Assembly: GCF_001039355.2 (NCBI RefSeq)
Contig: NW_019775444.1
Location: 342,203-406,202 of the forward strand
Length of the DNA: 64,000 nucleotides
Reading direction: 5' to 3'
Source: Lingula anatina
Lineage: Eukaryota > Brachiopoda > Lingulata > Lingulida > Lingulidae
The position numbers and the translations under genes are program-made. Position 1 is the stretch's first letter. Each line of letters begins with the position of its first letter. A model generated the notes under the pieces. The model was not told the origin of the DNA. It saw only the letters and a list, made by a program, of their open reading frames with translations, and ran no database searches. Shown piece after piece: positions 34,513-47,000 of this stretch.

Positions 34513-37500
34513 TATATATTTTCGTGGTGGACATTAACGACTTTCATTTAAAATCCGAAAGGAATTTTTCAAGGTTTAAAGTATATCCTAGAAACACGAA
34601 AAAGGATTTTTACGCGCCAAGTACTCTTGGTTTGGTTATAAAACAGGAGCAGACGATATTTCTTTGTCGAGGAATTATTGATCAAACAGACAACGCCGGA
34701 ACTTGAAAAAAAAAACGAAAAAATGACAAAGATCTATTCAAAGATAATCATGATTCTTTAGGGAGAATATAACTGCAGGCATAGCTGTTTTATGTGCTGC
34801 TGTGCTTCGTTGTTTTGGGAAAAATGCTTCGAGTAAACACGTGAAATAATTATTCTACCGTTATGCAACCAGGCAGGTACCCCAGATGTCAGAGCCTCTT
34901 TTAAGTAAATGGAATGGACATAATGCATTCAGAATGATCAAATCAACGTTCTAAAACTCAGGGTACCAGATGGGTAGCATTACTACCTTTCGAAGCTACC
35001 AAAAATAGACAAATCGGTTGCGCTTTTCCTTCTGCCCACGTAGACTACGACTGCCGGAGGAAACTAAGTTGTGTGGTGTAATATACATCATGTTAAAGGG
35101 GGAAAAAATCACCAATTCTCTACCCAGACGCGGCCCCTAGATGCTGACATTTTAAAGGTTATAGTGTGAAATTTCTGTGGCATGCGTACTCTCCCACCTT
35201 CACTTCCAAGCTAAACTTGACTGACGCATCGAAGAGATAATTTCGCCACTTAAGATTGATAGTATTTTCTTGTTTATTTTCATTATATCATAAACGACAT
35301 TACTTCAAAGTTTTCATTGAAAATAGCAGATACCAGACAAGTAGTATTATTGATGTCGAAGATATGAGGCTTGAGTAACCTAACGATGCAGTGATATCTT
35401 GGTACATCTGCGGTAGAAGCTATAGATTTCGTTAAACGCCGTTCAGTTTATTCGGTGCCGTTTGATTTGACATTGGGCAATTGAACCGTGCTATAGTGTA
35501 ACCGTGTAAGGAAACAGATTTATATCAGTGTTTATCAGCTTTGATGTCGATGGAAAGCTTAACACCAAGACTATAGGTCTCCATTTTAGCGCACCTGGCC
35601 AGTAATTTATCAAAGAGAGCCATCAAAAACCACCGCATGGTGTTTTGATTTCAGTACAAACTCCATGCATATCGAGGTGGTGTAGTTAATTTTTTCCATG
35701 GAACTCACGTTGGTTAAATTAATCAGTTTTTGGCATCTCGATTTTTGCGCCAAAGAAGATCAGTCCATCTGCACAGCTTGCAGATCGATATTATAGTAAT
35801 GCAAATTACAGCTGAGACTGCTGGTGCGCTTTGCCTGGATGCCTTGTATCTGATTTTAGTGTTCGTCGGCGGAAAAAGTGGTGATCAATCAAAACACTAT
35901 AAATGTTCTCATATCGTTTATATGAATGGCACGGAAACAGTAAACTTACTGTTTGTCTAGACCTTTGTAGCTTTTATTGGAGTACAATTTTTAAAAAATA
36001 TATTTGTTATCAATGTTTTACAGACATTATATTGAAGTGTATGTTACTTTCTCGTTTGATTTAATTGACCAGGTGCCGGTTCTTACATTGAAGAGTATAA
36101 CTGGCGTATCTAAGGACATTAAACACTGATTTAAAACCACGCACTCATCACCTGGAGACTGTGGGAGGCATGCATTTTAACACCTGGCCTAGGTTAGCCA
36201 GAGTATAATCAAGAATGTATTACGTTCTTGGTACATGTATAATCTATATCCTCTTAAAATTATTTCTCAGACCGTGATGAATGAAACGCAGCTACAGTCA
36301 GTAGGGTCTAAATTGTGGGGAATCTTTGATATGCAATTACCAATTAGTCGGGGAGGCTTTGATTTTTGTACGCACTGGGTTAGGGTGTTATGAAGTTGGG
36401 ATGAATGAATGAAATGGGGTGGGGGTGGGGTGTGAAACGTTTAGTTGTATTAGTCATCTATGCGTCGTTTTCTCCAAAGCCGTTGTGCGTGGTAAATCAC
36501 GATGTTTCTCTATGGCTCTCTTAAAATTAGCTGTTTGCTGTCGACAGGCATTATTTTGAGAGGAAGTATGAGCATAATGAAAAAAAAATTGAAGCTGAAA
36601 TACGATTAAAGCACAGGCGCTTAAAAAGTTAACAACCTATGCTGATAGTCACTTTGTAATCTGTCCCACATTAATTCAGACATTACATGTGAATGTATGA
36701 TTTAAACGATTCAGACGACATTAATGTGAAAGCGGGGGTAAATAACATTAGTGTTAGCTCCACCAAATATAGCAATGTTGCGGCGGCTCTATTGCTCAGG
36801 TTACCCGCTTACTGCCAAGAGCAATCAGAACACCTTCTGAAGAAGTGCTTGTCTAGTAGATAATTCAAGGTGTTGTTCATTCGTGAAGGAATTTCCCTCA
36901 CAACCTACCTATATTTCCGTTCAAATGTGTTACTTCAATTTTGTTCATCGTTGTAACTTCAAGGTGGAAGACGTAATAAGATGCAATGATACTATCCAAA
37001 TAATTGTTGTGAAAACAGTTGCTGATAAAGCAGTCCATGCTCTGCCTTCTGCCCAGTCTGTTGTATTCATAATTTTAAACCCCACGCTTATAAATGTCAG
37101 GTCGGAGAATGTTTTCTGTATTATTAACGTCACGACATGTCTGTATTTCGGGATAAGGCGGAAGAAATATTTCTATTTTGTCAGAAAAAAACTACATGCA
37201 CCCACGCACGCACAAACACACATGCACGCACACAATGTGTATTTGTCAACCAGCCGGTCAATACCTTGGCGCAAGCCTTGGGCAGAGCTTTTTGTCTCAT
37301 TTTACTTTAAACTTGTTTCTGCTCTAACTGGACAATCTCCTATACCTAGACCTTACATTCTTAGGTATATAATATTAAAATATTATGTTATATTAATAAA
37401 TTGAATATCAGTAGAAAATCTGAAACAGCTCTCCCACTTGCAATCTCGAGGTATGACCCGGCTTACAATCTGAATGGCTTCAATCAGTTCGAGCAATTCT

Positions 37501-39320
37501 CAAAAGCGCCAGGGAAGAGGCAGAATCGGAGTTCAGTCGTCGCATTTAAAACAAAGTACATCAAACGCATTCTACGCCAAAGTCGTCCTATGTTAAACAT
37601 GTCGCCAATTATCTCTCGCAACTAACGCAATTATTTCTCAGTGTCTTTATCGTTAATTGTATGCTTCAAGAAAACTTCATCAACGTACTAGATTGAAAGA
37701 TATAACTTTACATAGTCGTAACTTGCCTTGTCTAATGTTAGCCAAGTTGATTTTAATTTGAAACACACACACACACACTCTTTGATATAGGAGTATACGT
37801 TGATTTTTCTTGTATTTCACCTGGCGCGAATGCAAACACACACGGTGCATAGAAAAAATACACATAAGTTTTATTTTTATATTTCAAAAAAGAATTTAAC
37901 AAAATTTCATAAATACTTCTATTTTGTCCGCCAGAGAATAGCTTTCCTGACTACTGTGTGATGTACTCTTGCTAAAATGATGGACGATTCCTAGCCCAAA
38001 CTCTTGTAAAAAAAGATGAATTATTTCTATTTCAAACCAGAACAACATGCATTATTCAACCGGTTTGTTATTATTTTTCTTATAACTGCATATTCTAACA
38101 TAAAAAAGCACTATATGTAGGAAATTTCTTCCCGTGCGGGATTCTTCTGGCGGTCAATTGTACAACTGGAAAACGACCAATTCTCAATGAAATGTAAATA
38201 TCCTGTCCATGGAAGAGTGAACTGATGCAAAATGCCAAGGTCATTAAAAGTTATTGTTATTGTAAGCGTGGTTGGTTACATGTACCTATTTTTGAAGAGA
38301 ACGGTGACTTGACGAAACACAATAGCCAGTATGGAGTTTCTAGTACTCTTTATTCCTCATATACGGGCTACAGTCTGGCAAGCAGGCAGGAAGAGCCTTG
38401 ACGATATCAATCTCCCGGGGTCTCTCTCTCTCTCTTTACCCGAGAGGCCCTTTACCCGAGAGGTTTTTATAGGGAATCGTACCGATTCCTGCGTGCCCTG
38501 AATCTATTAGTAAGCCTACATGATTCTGTCCGATTTAAAAGGAAGATCAATAAAACTAAACTACATTATTTATCAAAGTTGCCCTAAACGTGGATATATT
38601 CTCTGGGTAGAAAGGTTACATAACGACTGGGCCTTGGACTGGCTTTAACTAAATTATCTGAGGTGTGGTGAATGTTTTTGGTGGAAGAGAACAAAAGAGC
38701 CAAATGAAAACAAGGAGGCCAAAGTATTTCTTCCATTTTAGAATTGTCACTGGGTCTCCCTTTTCTGTCATCTCAAAAGGGGTGGACATTCATTATTTAA
38801 ACTTATTACTTTGAAGACTTATGTTTTTGATATTGGTTTCTCTTTCGTGGTTGTGATTTGAATTTAAAGGCAGCGATGGATCGTATAACACTACCGTGTA
38901 TTATTCCATGAATAATCCCAGCTCTGAGTTAAGATCTCGTGTAGTTGCCTCGAACCCGGATGGCGATTTCTATCCCTAATAAGTGATTCAACCAGTTTGT
39001 TGATGTGAATATATCTCTGGCTAAGAAAAACCAGGAGAATAAGCACATCAGTCCAGTTGCTCAACCTTTTGCAGAATGCTGAAGAAATGCTGTGTTGTGC
39101 GGAGACGTTGAGATGGGGCATTGACCAGCATTACCACGTGGAACTTCTAGTTATGGCCTAAATTGGCACTAGCACATGGCACCATATCTGTCACCATTAG
39201 GCTTTTCCTTCAGGATTGCCAGAATGGTTCGAACCCATAGTGAATGCCAGTCCTAACAACCCAAGCTATGCACCGACGAAAGCACGAACACTTATTTTAA
39301 AACGACTGAAACAAGCATTC
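34513..39320. other. Intergenic region, no gene seen
   Basis: Short open frames (for example 173 codons at 36883-37404) have no recognisable family, biased composition and no splice context. Small CA repeats (about 37200-37230 and 37764-37778) and a CT run near 38421 are present. Confidence 0.55.
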
Positions 39321-39325
39321 TGTTT

Positions 39326-39331
39326 TTTATT
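39326..39331 (-). terminator. Polyadenylation signal of the PARP14-like gene
   Basis: AATAAA on the minus strand, about 530 bp after the stop codon at 39858. Confidence 0.45.
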
Positions 39332-39857
39332 TTAATTTATCTTTCATTGACACAGAACATTCAATAAATCACATACCTAGTAACCCGAAAAGCGCGGCAG
39401 TAAATTTAATGATATACTTCTTTAGAATTCGTCACGGACTGTTTCTCTACCAGAAACATTTAAAGATACTGTACATATAAAGCGAGCGTGGGTTTCCAGT
39501 ATTGCATATTTTAAGCTTAAAAGCACTACTAAATTTGAAAACGACTAAAACATAGTCGACATGCCAAATCATAAACCAAATTAATCTCTCGTTCAGCCAA
39601 AAATAACTTTAAAAGTGCAACTTCTTCAAATTTTTGGTCGTAAATTGGCCTATTAATGTGACCCTCCAGTTCATAATTAAAGGTCCGCTAAATGTAGTAC
39701 TGTGCGCGCATTGCATAATCACCTCTCTCACCTAGAACTATGTGTGAATATATATATAGCTGTACAGAAAAATCCGTTAATATATCATTTTTCGGGAAAT
39801 GTTACATTCAGAGATTGCGCTTGTGCTGTAGTTACACCTGAGTCGTATATGCCACTT

Positions 39858-41018
39858 CTATGACTGGAACTTAATAAGATACTCAGGATAAGCCTGCGCG
39901 TCAAAAAATATCACAAAAATGGTCGGAGTCTGGTCATTGTCTACCACAGAGTTGTATGTCACCAGTGGTCTCTGGGGATCTTTCGGGGGAGGGGTCAGCA
40001 TCTTGGGGTCTCCCTTTGTGTAAGATCCAACAAGTACCTTGGCCACGAACATAAACTGCTCCCCAGCTGTATTAGGAGTGCAGTACTTGGGATCGGCAGA
40101 ATAGGTGGCGTTTTTGGCAAAGTATACTCCTTTTCCATAGATGGCGCCTGGAAACGCGAAACAAGAGTGTTAAAATTACCATAAAATGTTCTCTAGCACG
40201 TTTAAGAATAACTGTGTATTACATTTTCAAGAGATAAGCGATTATGGAAACACCAATGCAACAGATGTTCTCGATGGTTGATGGCGCCCTTGAGTAAAAT
40301 AATTGTGTTGTCAACGATTTTCCCTTTTTTAAAACCAACATGTTAAAAGTTGCTTCAAGCTATATTTTAAAAATAACTAAACAAGCACTTGATTAAATGA
40401 GTTGAACAATGGACTAAATGAATTGGCTTACCAACGTTTAGTCCACTAAAGCTTCTGTTGAACCCTTGGTGGTTTATGTAATCGCACTTATCTTCTGACG
40501 TTCCGTGAAAAAGTGACATCTCATTGTTCCTACAAAACACAAAGTTTATGTGAATTGCATTGCTAACTGAGGTTCATTGAGATTTCATAAACCATGACCA
40601 CAGTCTAGCCATAGATCTGACAAACGGTGATAAAGAATTACCTTCTTAGATAACAATGATGCAAAATTTTTCGCAATCAGTTGATTTCTGTATATAATGT
40701 GAATATGTATTGGAATAAATCTAAAAATGACTCCAATATTAAGATTTAAGATGGATTCAATGTGCACTTACACCCCCTGGTTCTCACGCTTCAGTTTATC
40801 ACTGTACGTCTTATACTGTTTGTATAAATCTGGATTCTGGATTCTTATCAGTTGAGTGATTTTCTTTCGTGGCACGGTATCAGCATCAAAGGCGGCGTTG
40901 AACTGCCCGGCAACTTTGTCAAACTCCTGGTCCCCAGCTTTTATATTAACTAGATGTACAACACGTGGGATATTATTGTCACGTGGTTGAGGTGACCAAT
41001 GAGCAGGTACGGAATGGT
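39858..41018 (-). other. PARP catalytic domain of PARP14-like protein
   Basis: Three exons. The NAD-binding histidine lies in MSLFHGT (exon 40432-40529), and the tyrosine in GKGVYFAKNATYSA (exon 39858-40147). The position equivalent to the PARP1 catalytic Glu falls in PTIFVIFFDAQAYPEYL and is Ile, giving H-Y-I rather than H-Y-E. By family rule this makes mono-, not poly-, ADP-ribosylation likely. The protein ends shortly after, at KFQS. Confidence 0.9.
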
Positions 41019-44000
41019 CTGCAAAAAGGGGAAAACATGCATAATTTGGTACTGCGAAAAACGAAAACACAAACATGGAATTTTTACTTTTTCACATGTA
41101 CTACTAACATATCAATACAATGAAAACGAAGAAAAGCCATAGGAAAAATTCCTTATGGTGTTATTAATCATAAACAGAATTCGCTAATATAGTGACCCTA
41201 CCTTTGACCTCTCGTATAACCTGGGTAATTACACCATCACTGCAATCTGTTTCCGTCATGGTGCTGAAATCCAATCTACATTTACTGCCTTCTATCTCGT
41301 ATACCACTGACCCTTTCTTCGCTCTGTGAGCCATTTCCACACGATAGTTCGTCATTTTATCAAAAGGCTCTCTACTCTGATCGGCAGCAGCTATCCAACA
41401 CCTACAAAAATCAAATAAATACAATCGCGTTTCACGTCAGTTGTTGTTTACGCCTCTGTTCACCTCTTTCAAAAGTTGCAACTTAACTAGAAAACCAGAC
41501 GTGAATTTTGTTTTCTTGTAGCCTGTTTAACAACAGAACTTCAGATGGTTATTCTACTTCACTTTGGTCCAAGACAAATCAGCAGGTCGTCCAATCAAGT
41601 GGAATATTGTTGCTTTGTAACAAGAATGAAACAGTTACTGTCTAAAACCAATTGATGTTTTATTCAATGGACTGTAGCATGTTTATTTTGAAGTGAAAAA
41701 AATGATCCCGAAATGAAGGCATTTTTTGTGAAACAGCCAGTGAGGGATCATGCCCGAAATGCTCAGAGTGCTAAAAGTAGAAAACATGGAAAGGCTTACC
41801 ACTGAACGTTCCGCTGGAGTCCTGTAGCTTTTTCCTCCTCTGCTCTGTCTTCTATCTTCTTATGAATTATTTTGTATATAGTGTTGACAGTCGGAGAAAC
41901 ATCCATTGAGCAACCCACAATCACTATGGTTGAGGCATTTGTATCTAGCGTTTAAAATTATTTAAGAATTAACATTTTGTTAAGATATTTGCTTAGGTTG
42001 TGTTACAATGTTTTGCTCTCGGGTCTTAAATTACTACTGTACATGTACCGTATTCTATAGTGTATACATGAAAGAATAAATAATGTAGCCTCATAATTAC
42101 CACATTCGAGCAGATTTTAATGAGAATTTTTTTAAAGACTGTTAGAAAAGACTCGTGAGATTTGGAATAAACAACCAGATTACCTATGGTAATTGTTACT
42201 CCTCGTTCCACCTCAAGGTCTCGAATTTCAGAAATGTCAGCTTGTGTTAATTTCTGTCCCTTCAACTGAATAGTTTCCTAAATACAATAAACAATCGTAC
42301 ATATATATCTTCTTGATGTTATAAGACCAATTTTCATGACGTGGCGTATCATTCAGTGACTATAACAAGTACACGGTTCTGGTAGTATCCCAAGTGAATA
42401 GAATTCTGAAACCAAAGTCACACAAAATACTAAAACCTGCGTACCTTTTGGGTGTTCTGTTGGATAAAAGCTGCAATGTCTTTGTCCGTTTTGGCAACTT
42501 TTTCGCTGGCTCCATATATATCAAGTATCACTCTTTGTAAAGCTGTAAGGTTTTGGCGTTGGCGCATGGTTTGGCGACGACCTAAAATTGATCAATGGAA
42601 GGCAAAAACAGATGCAGTTTTAGTGTGTCAAGTTTTAATAATGCCAACTATTAAACAGTGGAAAAATGACAATCATTTACAAACATAACACATATAATAA
42701 CGTGTTCATAAATGAAGCTTCCGAAAAACCATTTACTGTTCAGATCATCTATATGTCCTACCTGATTTTATAGACGAGAAAGAACTGTTGAATCCCTACT
42801 GTGAATGGAAAGCTGACAATATACATACATGTTTAAACGTTTGGTAATCAAGTAAAAGCACCGGTTTGAGTCACAGGTCTTACTGGGATTTTGAGTCACC
42901 GGATCTACCAATCAACTGAATCAAATCACAGTATGGTATTTTCAGACCCCAAAGAAAACATACCTATCCGAGTTCCCCTTGTAACTACACCAGTACCACT
43001 ACTCTGCGCTCTTGCTTCGTCTATAAACATCGGGATTTGACCTCGGTCGAAAACCGTGACACAAATCGCCTTCAAATTTTGCATACGGTTTTCTTGGAGT
43101 GTCTGAAAGATACCGCCCAACATCTCCTTGGCACACTCTGCCGGATCCACGTGAGCTTTACCTGGAAGACATACCATAGATTGCTCATTAAAAGCGATCT
43201 TAAATGTTCTTTTTTAAATCATAACTCGGTAGTATATACATGTACTAATGCATGTATATATGCTACTTTTAAATTATTGTGGGGATAAGATTTATTTATT
43301 CACTTGGTGTATGTCTATAATTTGATCATGAGAAAATCTTTAAAAACAGGCAACGTGTTTGAACATACCTGTTCCTATGGCAGGAAAAGCAATTGAAGAA
43401 CATTTGAATTTCTCAGCCAAAGTTAAGCACTGTTGAATGCTTCGATGGATCTGATTGGCTGGTGGAATAACCACGTGGTAAATTCTCTTGAAAGGAAGTG
43501 TGCCAGGTGCTGAAATTAAAGGCAAAATTTCGTTTTTCACTTCAACAGTTTGGAAAGAAAAAGTAGCAGTAGGTGGTAGAAATTACCCATCCGCTATTGT
43601 TTTAAAGATAAATTAAAAGTATAAAGTGCTATAGAATCGAGATCATGTGGGCATTAAAAATAGAAAATCAGTTTACTTGTATCTAAAACTGCGCCCTTCT
43701 GTGCATGTCTCTTTTTAGTTTGTAGTTCTTTATTGATATCGTCACCTCCGGCTTTTACCAAATGAGCGCCAAGTACTCCCATGTCTGAATGCAAAGAAAA
43801 TTATAAAACTCATAAAGTTATGACAATATAACTAAATCATTGCAATAGCCAATGGTAATGGCTCCATGATAAAACTACCTCAGACCCTCGTTTATGAAGC
43901 GTAATTCCGTGAACGTTATTGGTTTTATGGTATAGCATAACGGTTGAAATTTCCAGGAAAATAAATAAACTGAAAATTCAAAATGTTCTATAAAAAGGTC

Positions 44001-47000
44001 AATTGCTCATTGTGTGGCTTAAATGTCATGTTGTCTTTACTGAGAACTCTGGAAAACGAGTGCTGCTTACTAAGTTGGGAGTCAACAGTATTCACAATAA
44101 TATCAACAGTGTCGTCCATAACATTGCCCTGCTTGACTTGAACAGTAACTGCATTACAAGACAGCTCCATAAAGTTAGGCTTCTCCGACTTAATTGAAAT
44201 GCCTACAATTAGATAGAATTCAAGAGATCACATCGGGGAAATACCCAAATTTTATGAAAAGAATTATCTTGACATAGCCACTAAGCTGAAATTGTTTTGT
44301 GTCTTTTACATAAAATTTCAACACGTTCATAAATATTAATACGAATCACGTTTACCACAAAACGAAAACATTGCTTATGCCTAATTATAAAAGAAATTAT
44401 TGATATAAACAGAAAAAACACACCACTGATCCTTTACCACCAATATATCTGTGACTTTTACACTATGCAAACCATTACATCCATACATGAATAGGCCTAT
44501 CACTTAGATAATATGAAATCCACTTCTTTCATTGATAATTTATTTGTTATAATATACATAATATACATAATCGCTAAAACCCATTATACCTGCGGCTGCC
44601 CCAGTCACCGGCGCCGTTCCCCTACACCTGAGTTCACTGTGGAACTGTCCCACCTGTCTTTGGTCAAATATAGTGAGACGTATGCGCCGAAGATGAGGCG
44701 GTTTTGTCTTTTCAACAAAGCCAAGAATGCCGTCAATCGTCTCTTTGGCTGACTCGGCCACAGGCACGTTCGCATTTCCTTCAAAGGATATGTGATTGTT
44801 TAGAATTGATGTAGTTAATAATTATTTGGTGTTGCAAATATATGTACATTAAGACATGTTTATTCTATTATTACCTATCTTAATTTTTCTTTATTATTAT
44901 TATCAAAATTTTTTGGGGTGGGGAAAAGTGGACTTTTTAAAACTGTCACACACACCTGTCCCAATGGCAGGGAAGCTTATGGAAGAACATCGGAATTTCT
45001 CCGCCAGTTCGCAGCACTTTTCCACGGATTGGTGTATCAAGTTTTTGTGTGTTAAAATCATGTGGTATACCTTTTTGAACGGCAACTTTCCAGCACCTAT
45101 AAAACAATAGTACCTTTCTTTGTAAAATGTTCATGAATTGTATCATCTTTAAAGGCGAATCCCTTTCGTTGCAGTCAAATGCAATCCTAGATAGGACAAT
45201 TGATGGCTCACTTTGCTATGAACTATATCTATGGAAATATTCTGAATGCTTTAACATAACAACAGCCTGTGCACATTTTTTGTTTGATAAAAACGAAAAA
45301 CAAATCTTACCTGTTACAATTATCTGTCCTTTCTGTACATTGCCGGCATGTTGGTCACATTCGTCCTTTATGCTCTGACCACCTTCCTGCACAATGTGGT
45401 CACCCAGCTTTCCAAAGTCTTAATGAACAAAAACAGAGAACTGAATAGCACGTGCAGTAGACGAAACAGTAATATGCTAATAAACATCTGCTTATCTATA
45501 GCCATATAATAAAGATATCAAGCTTAATCACCATTTACAATTTTGCAAATACATAGTGACTCAATTAAAATGGATTTATAATCACCATTTTCATACAACA
45601 ACAATAACAAATAATAATAATAATAGTTAACTAACTCAATTTGTCATCTGACGTATTTACTATGACATCAACTTTATCTTTGGTGAGGTCACCCTGTTGG
45701 ACTTGAATGGTAACGCCATGATAATCGGTCTCAGTGCATGTCGCTGATATTGACTTTAAAGTAAGCCCAGGTGTATTTGGTTTTGCAACTGAAAGTTATT
45801 TAAAACTACATTTGTAAAATGCATCTTTACAACACTGGCATTTATTTATTTGTACAACTTCCGGAACCATGCTATAACCTGATGGGCATGTTTCCTAAAA
45901 ACACAATGCGCTCTTGGTAATATTTTCAGATTATTGATATTAAGTAATGACAGGTACCGATAAATTGCATTTGAAAAGAAAACGTGAAACATAATTTAAA
46001 GAAAGAAACTTAAAATATACCTACCTCTTCGACGCATACGCACGGTTTTTGGCCGCCCCTGTACTTCTAACAATTTCATCTTAAAAGAAGTGATACTTTG
46101 CGCATCTTGGGGATAGAGAACAAATCGAATATCCTATGAGGCAAAAACGAAATAAAACGCATTCAATAAGATTAAAACGACCTTTCATAACATAAATGAC
46201 TAAATATTTGTCTCTCTTTATTTGCCATATAAAGTGCATACTGCGCTGCTAAAATGAAATGAAATAATAGTTAAATTCACTGATTGAGAAATAAATGCTT
46301 TTCGCCTGCCTTGACTTTGGTCTGCGAGTTGTTTGCACTAAATTGCACGGTCTCCTTAAACATAACGTCAGCGACAACTTCTTTCGGAAACTTCAGGTTT
46401 CCAGTTCCAATAGTTGGAAATGCTATGGATGACACTCCATCCTGGTGTGCTTGTGCTAAACACTGGGACATAAGACTGGATAGCGTCTGGAATTAAATAA
46501 AATACTGCAGATGGCAAAAGATGAAAGGGAGTTTTAACAGTTCCAATTTCAACAAGAAAAAACTACGATTTCAAAAAACCTTGAAAAGACTTGCATATAT
46601 GTCGTATCGAGGCAGTTTTATCTTAAGTTCTAAGATTTCACAGAAGTGTGCCAAAGTTACAGACATGGGCATAAAAGAAGAAGCCAGTTAAATTATGTAC
46701 GATTATATACAGTTTTTGATAAACCAGTGACCAAAAATACTAGAAATAATGAGGGAAATAAGACCAGGCAAACCTGTTCTTTTCCTGGTTCCCAATCCGG
46801 ACAGACGACATGGTAGATTTCCTTGCATTGAAGATTGAAGCCACCCGTCTTCTTCATTTCTCCAGCTGACATTTTCCCTATCTTTGTGCATTCCTTGCAG
46901 GGTATTGAAGATGATTATTATTACTTATGAAAATCATTGTGATTTATCAGAATAATATATACAATACATATAAAAATTAACATTGCCCAAGCTTTCTAAT

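Noticed and set aside
36883-37404. 173-codon open frame in the spacer between sHSP and PARP14-like genes
   Set aside because: No recognisable family, a repeat-derived His/Ala/Thr run, no splice or promoter context. Chance is more likely.
38421-38470. Short direct repeat TTTACCCGAGAGG next to a CT run
   Set aside because: Only two copies with no flanking structure; probably simple slippage.
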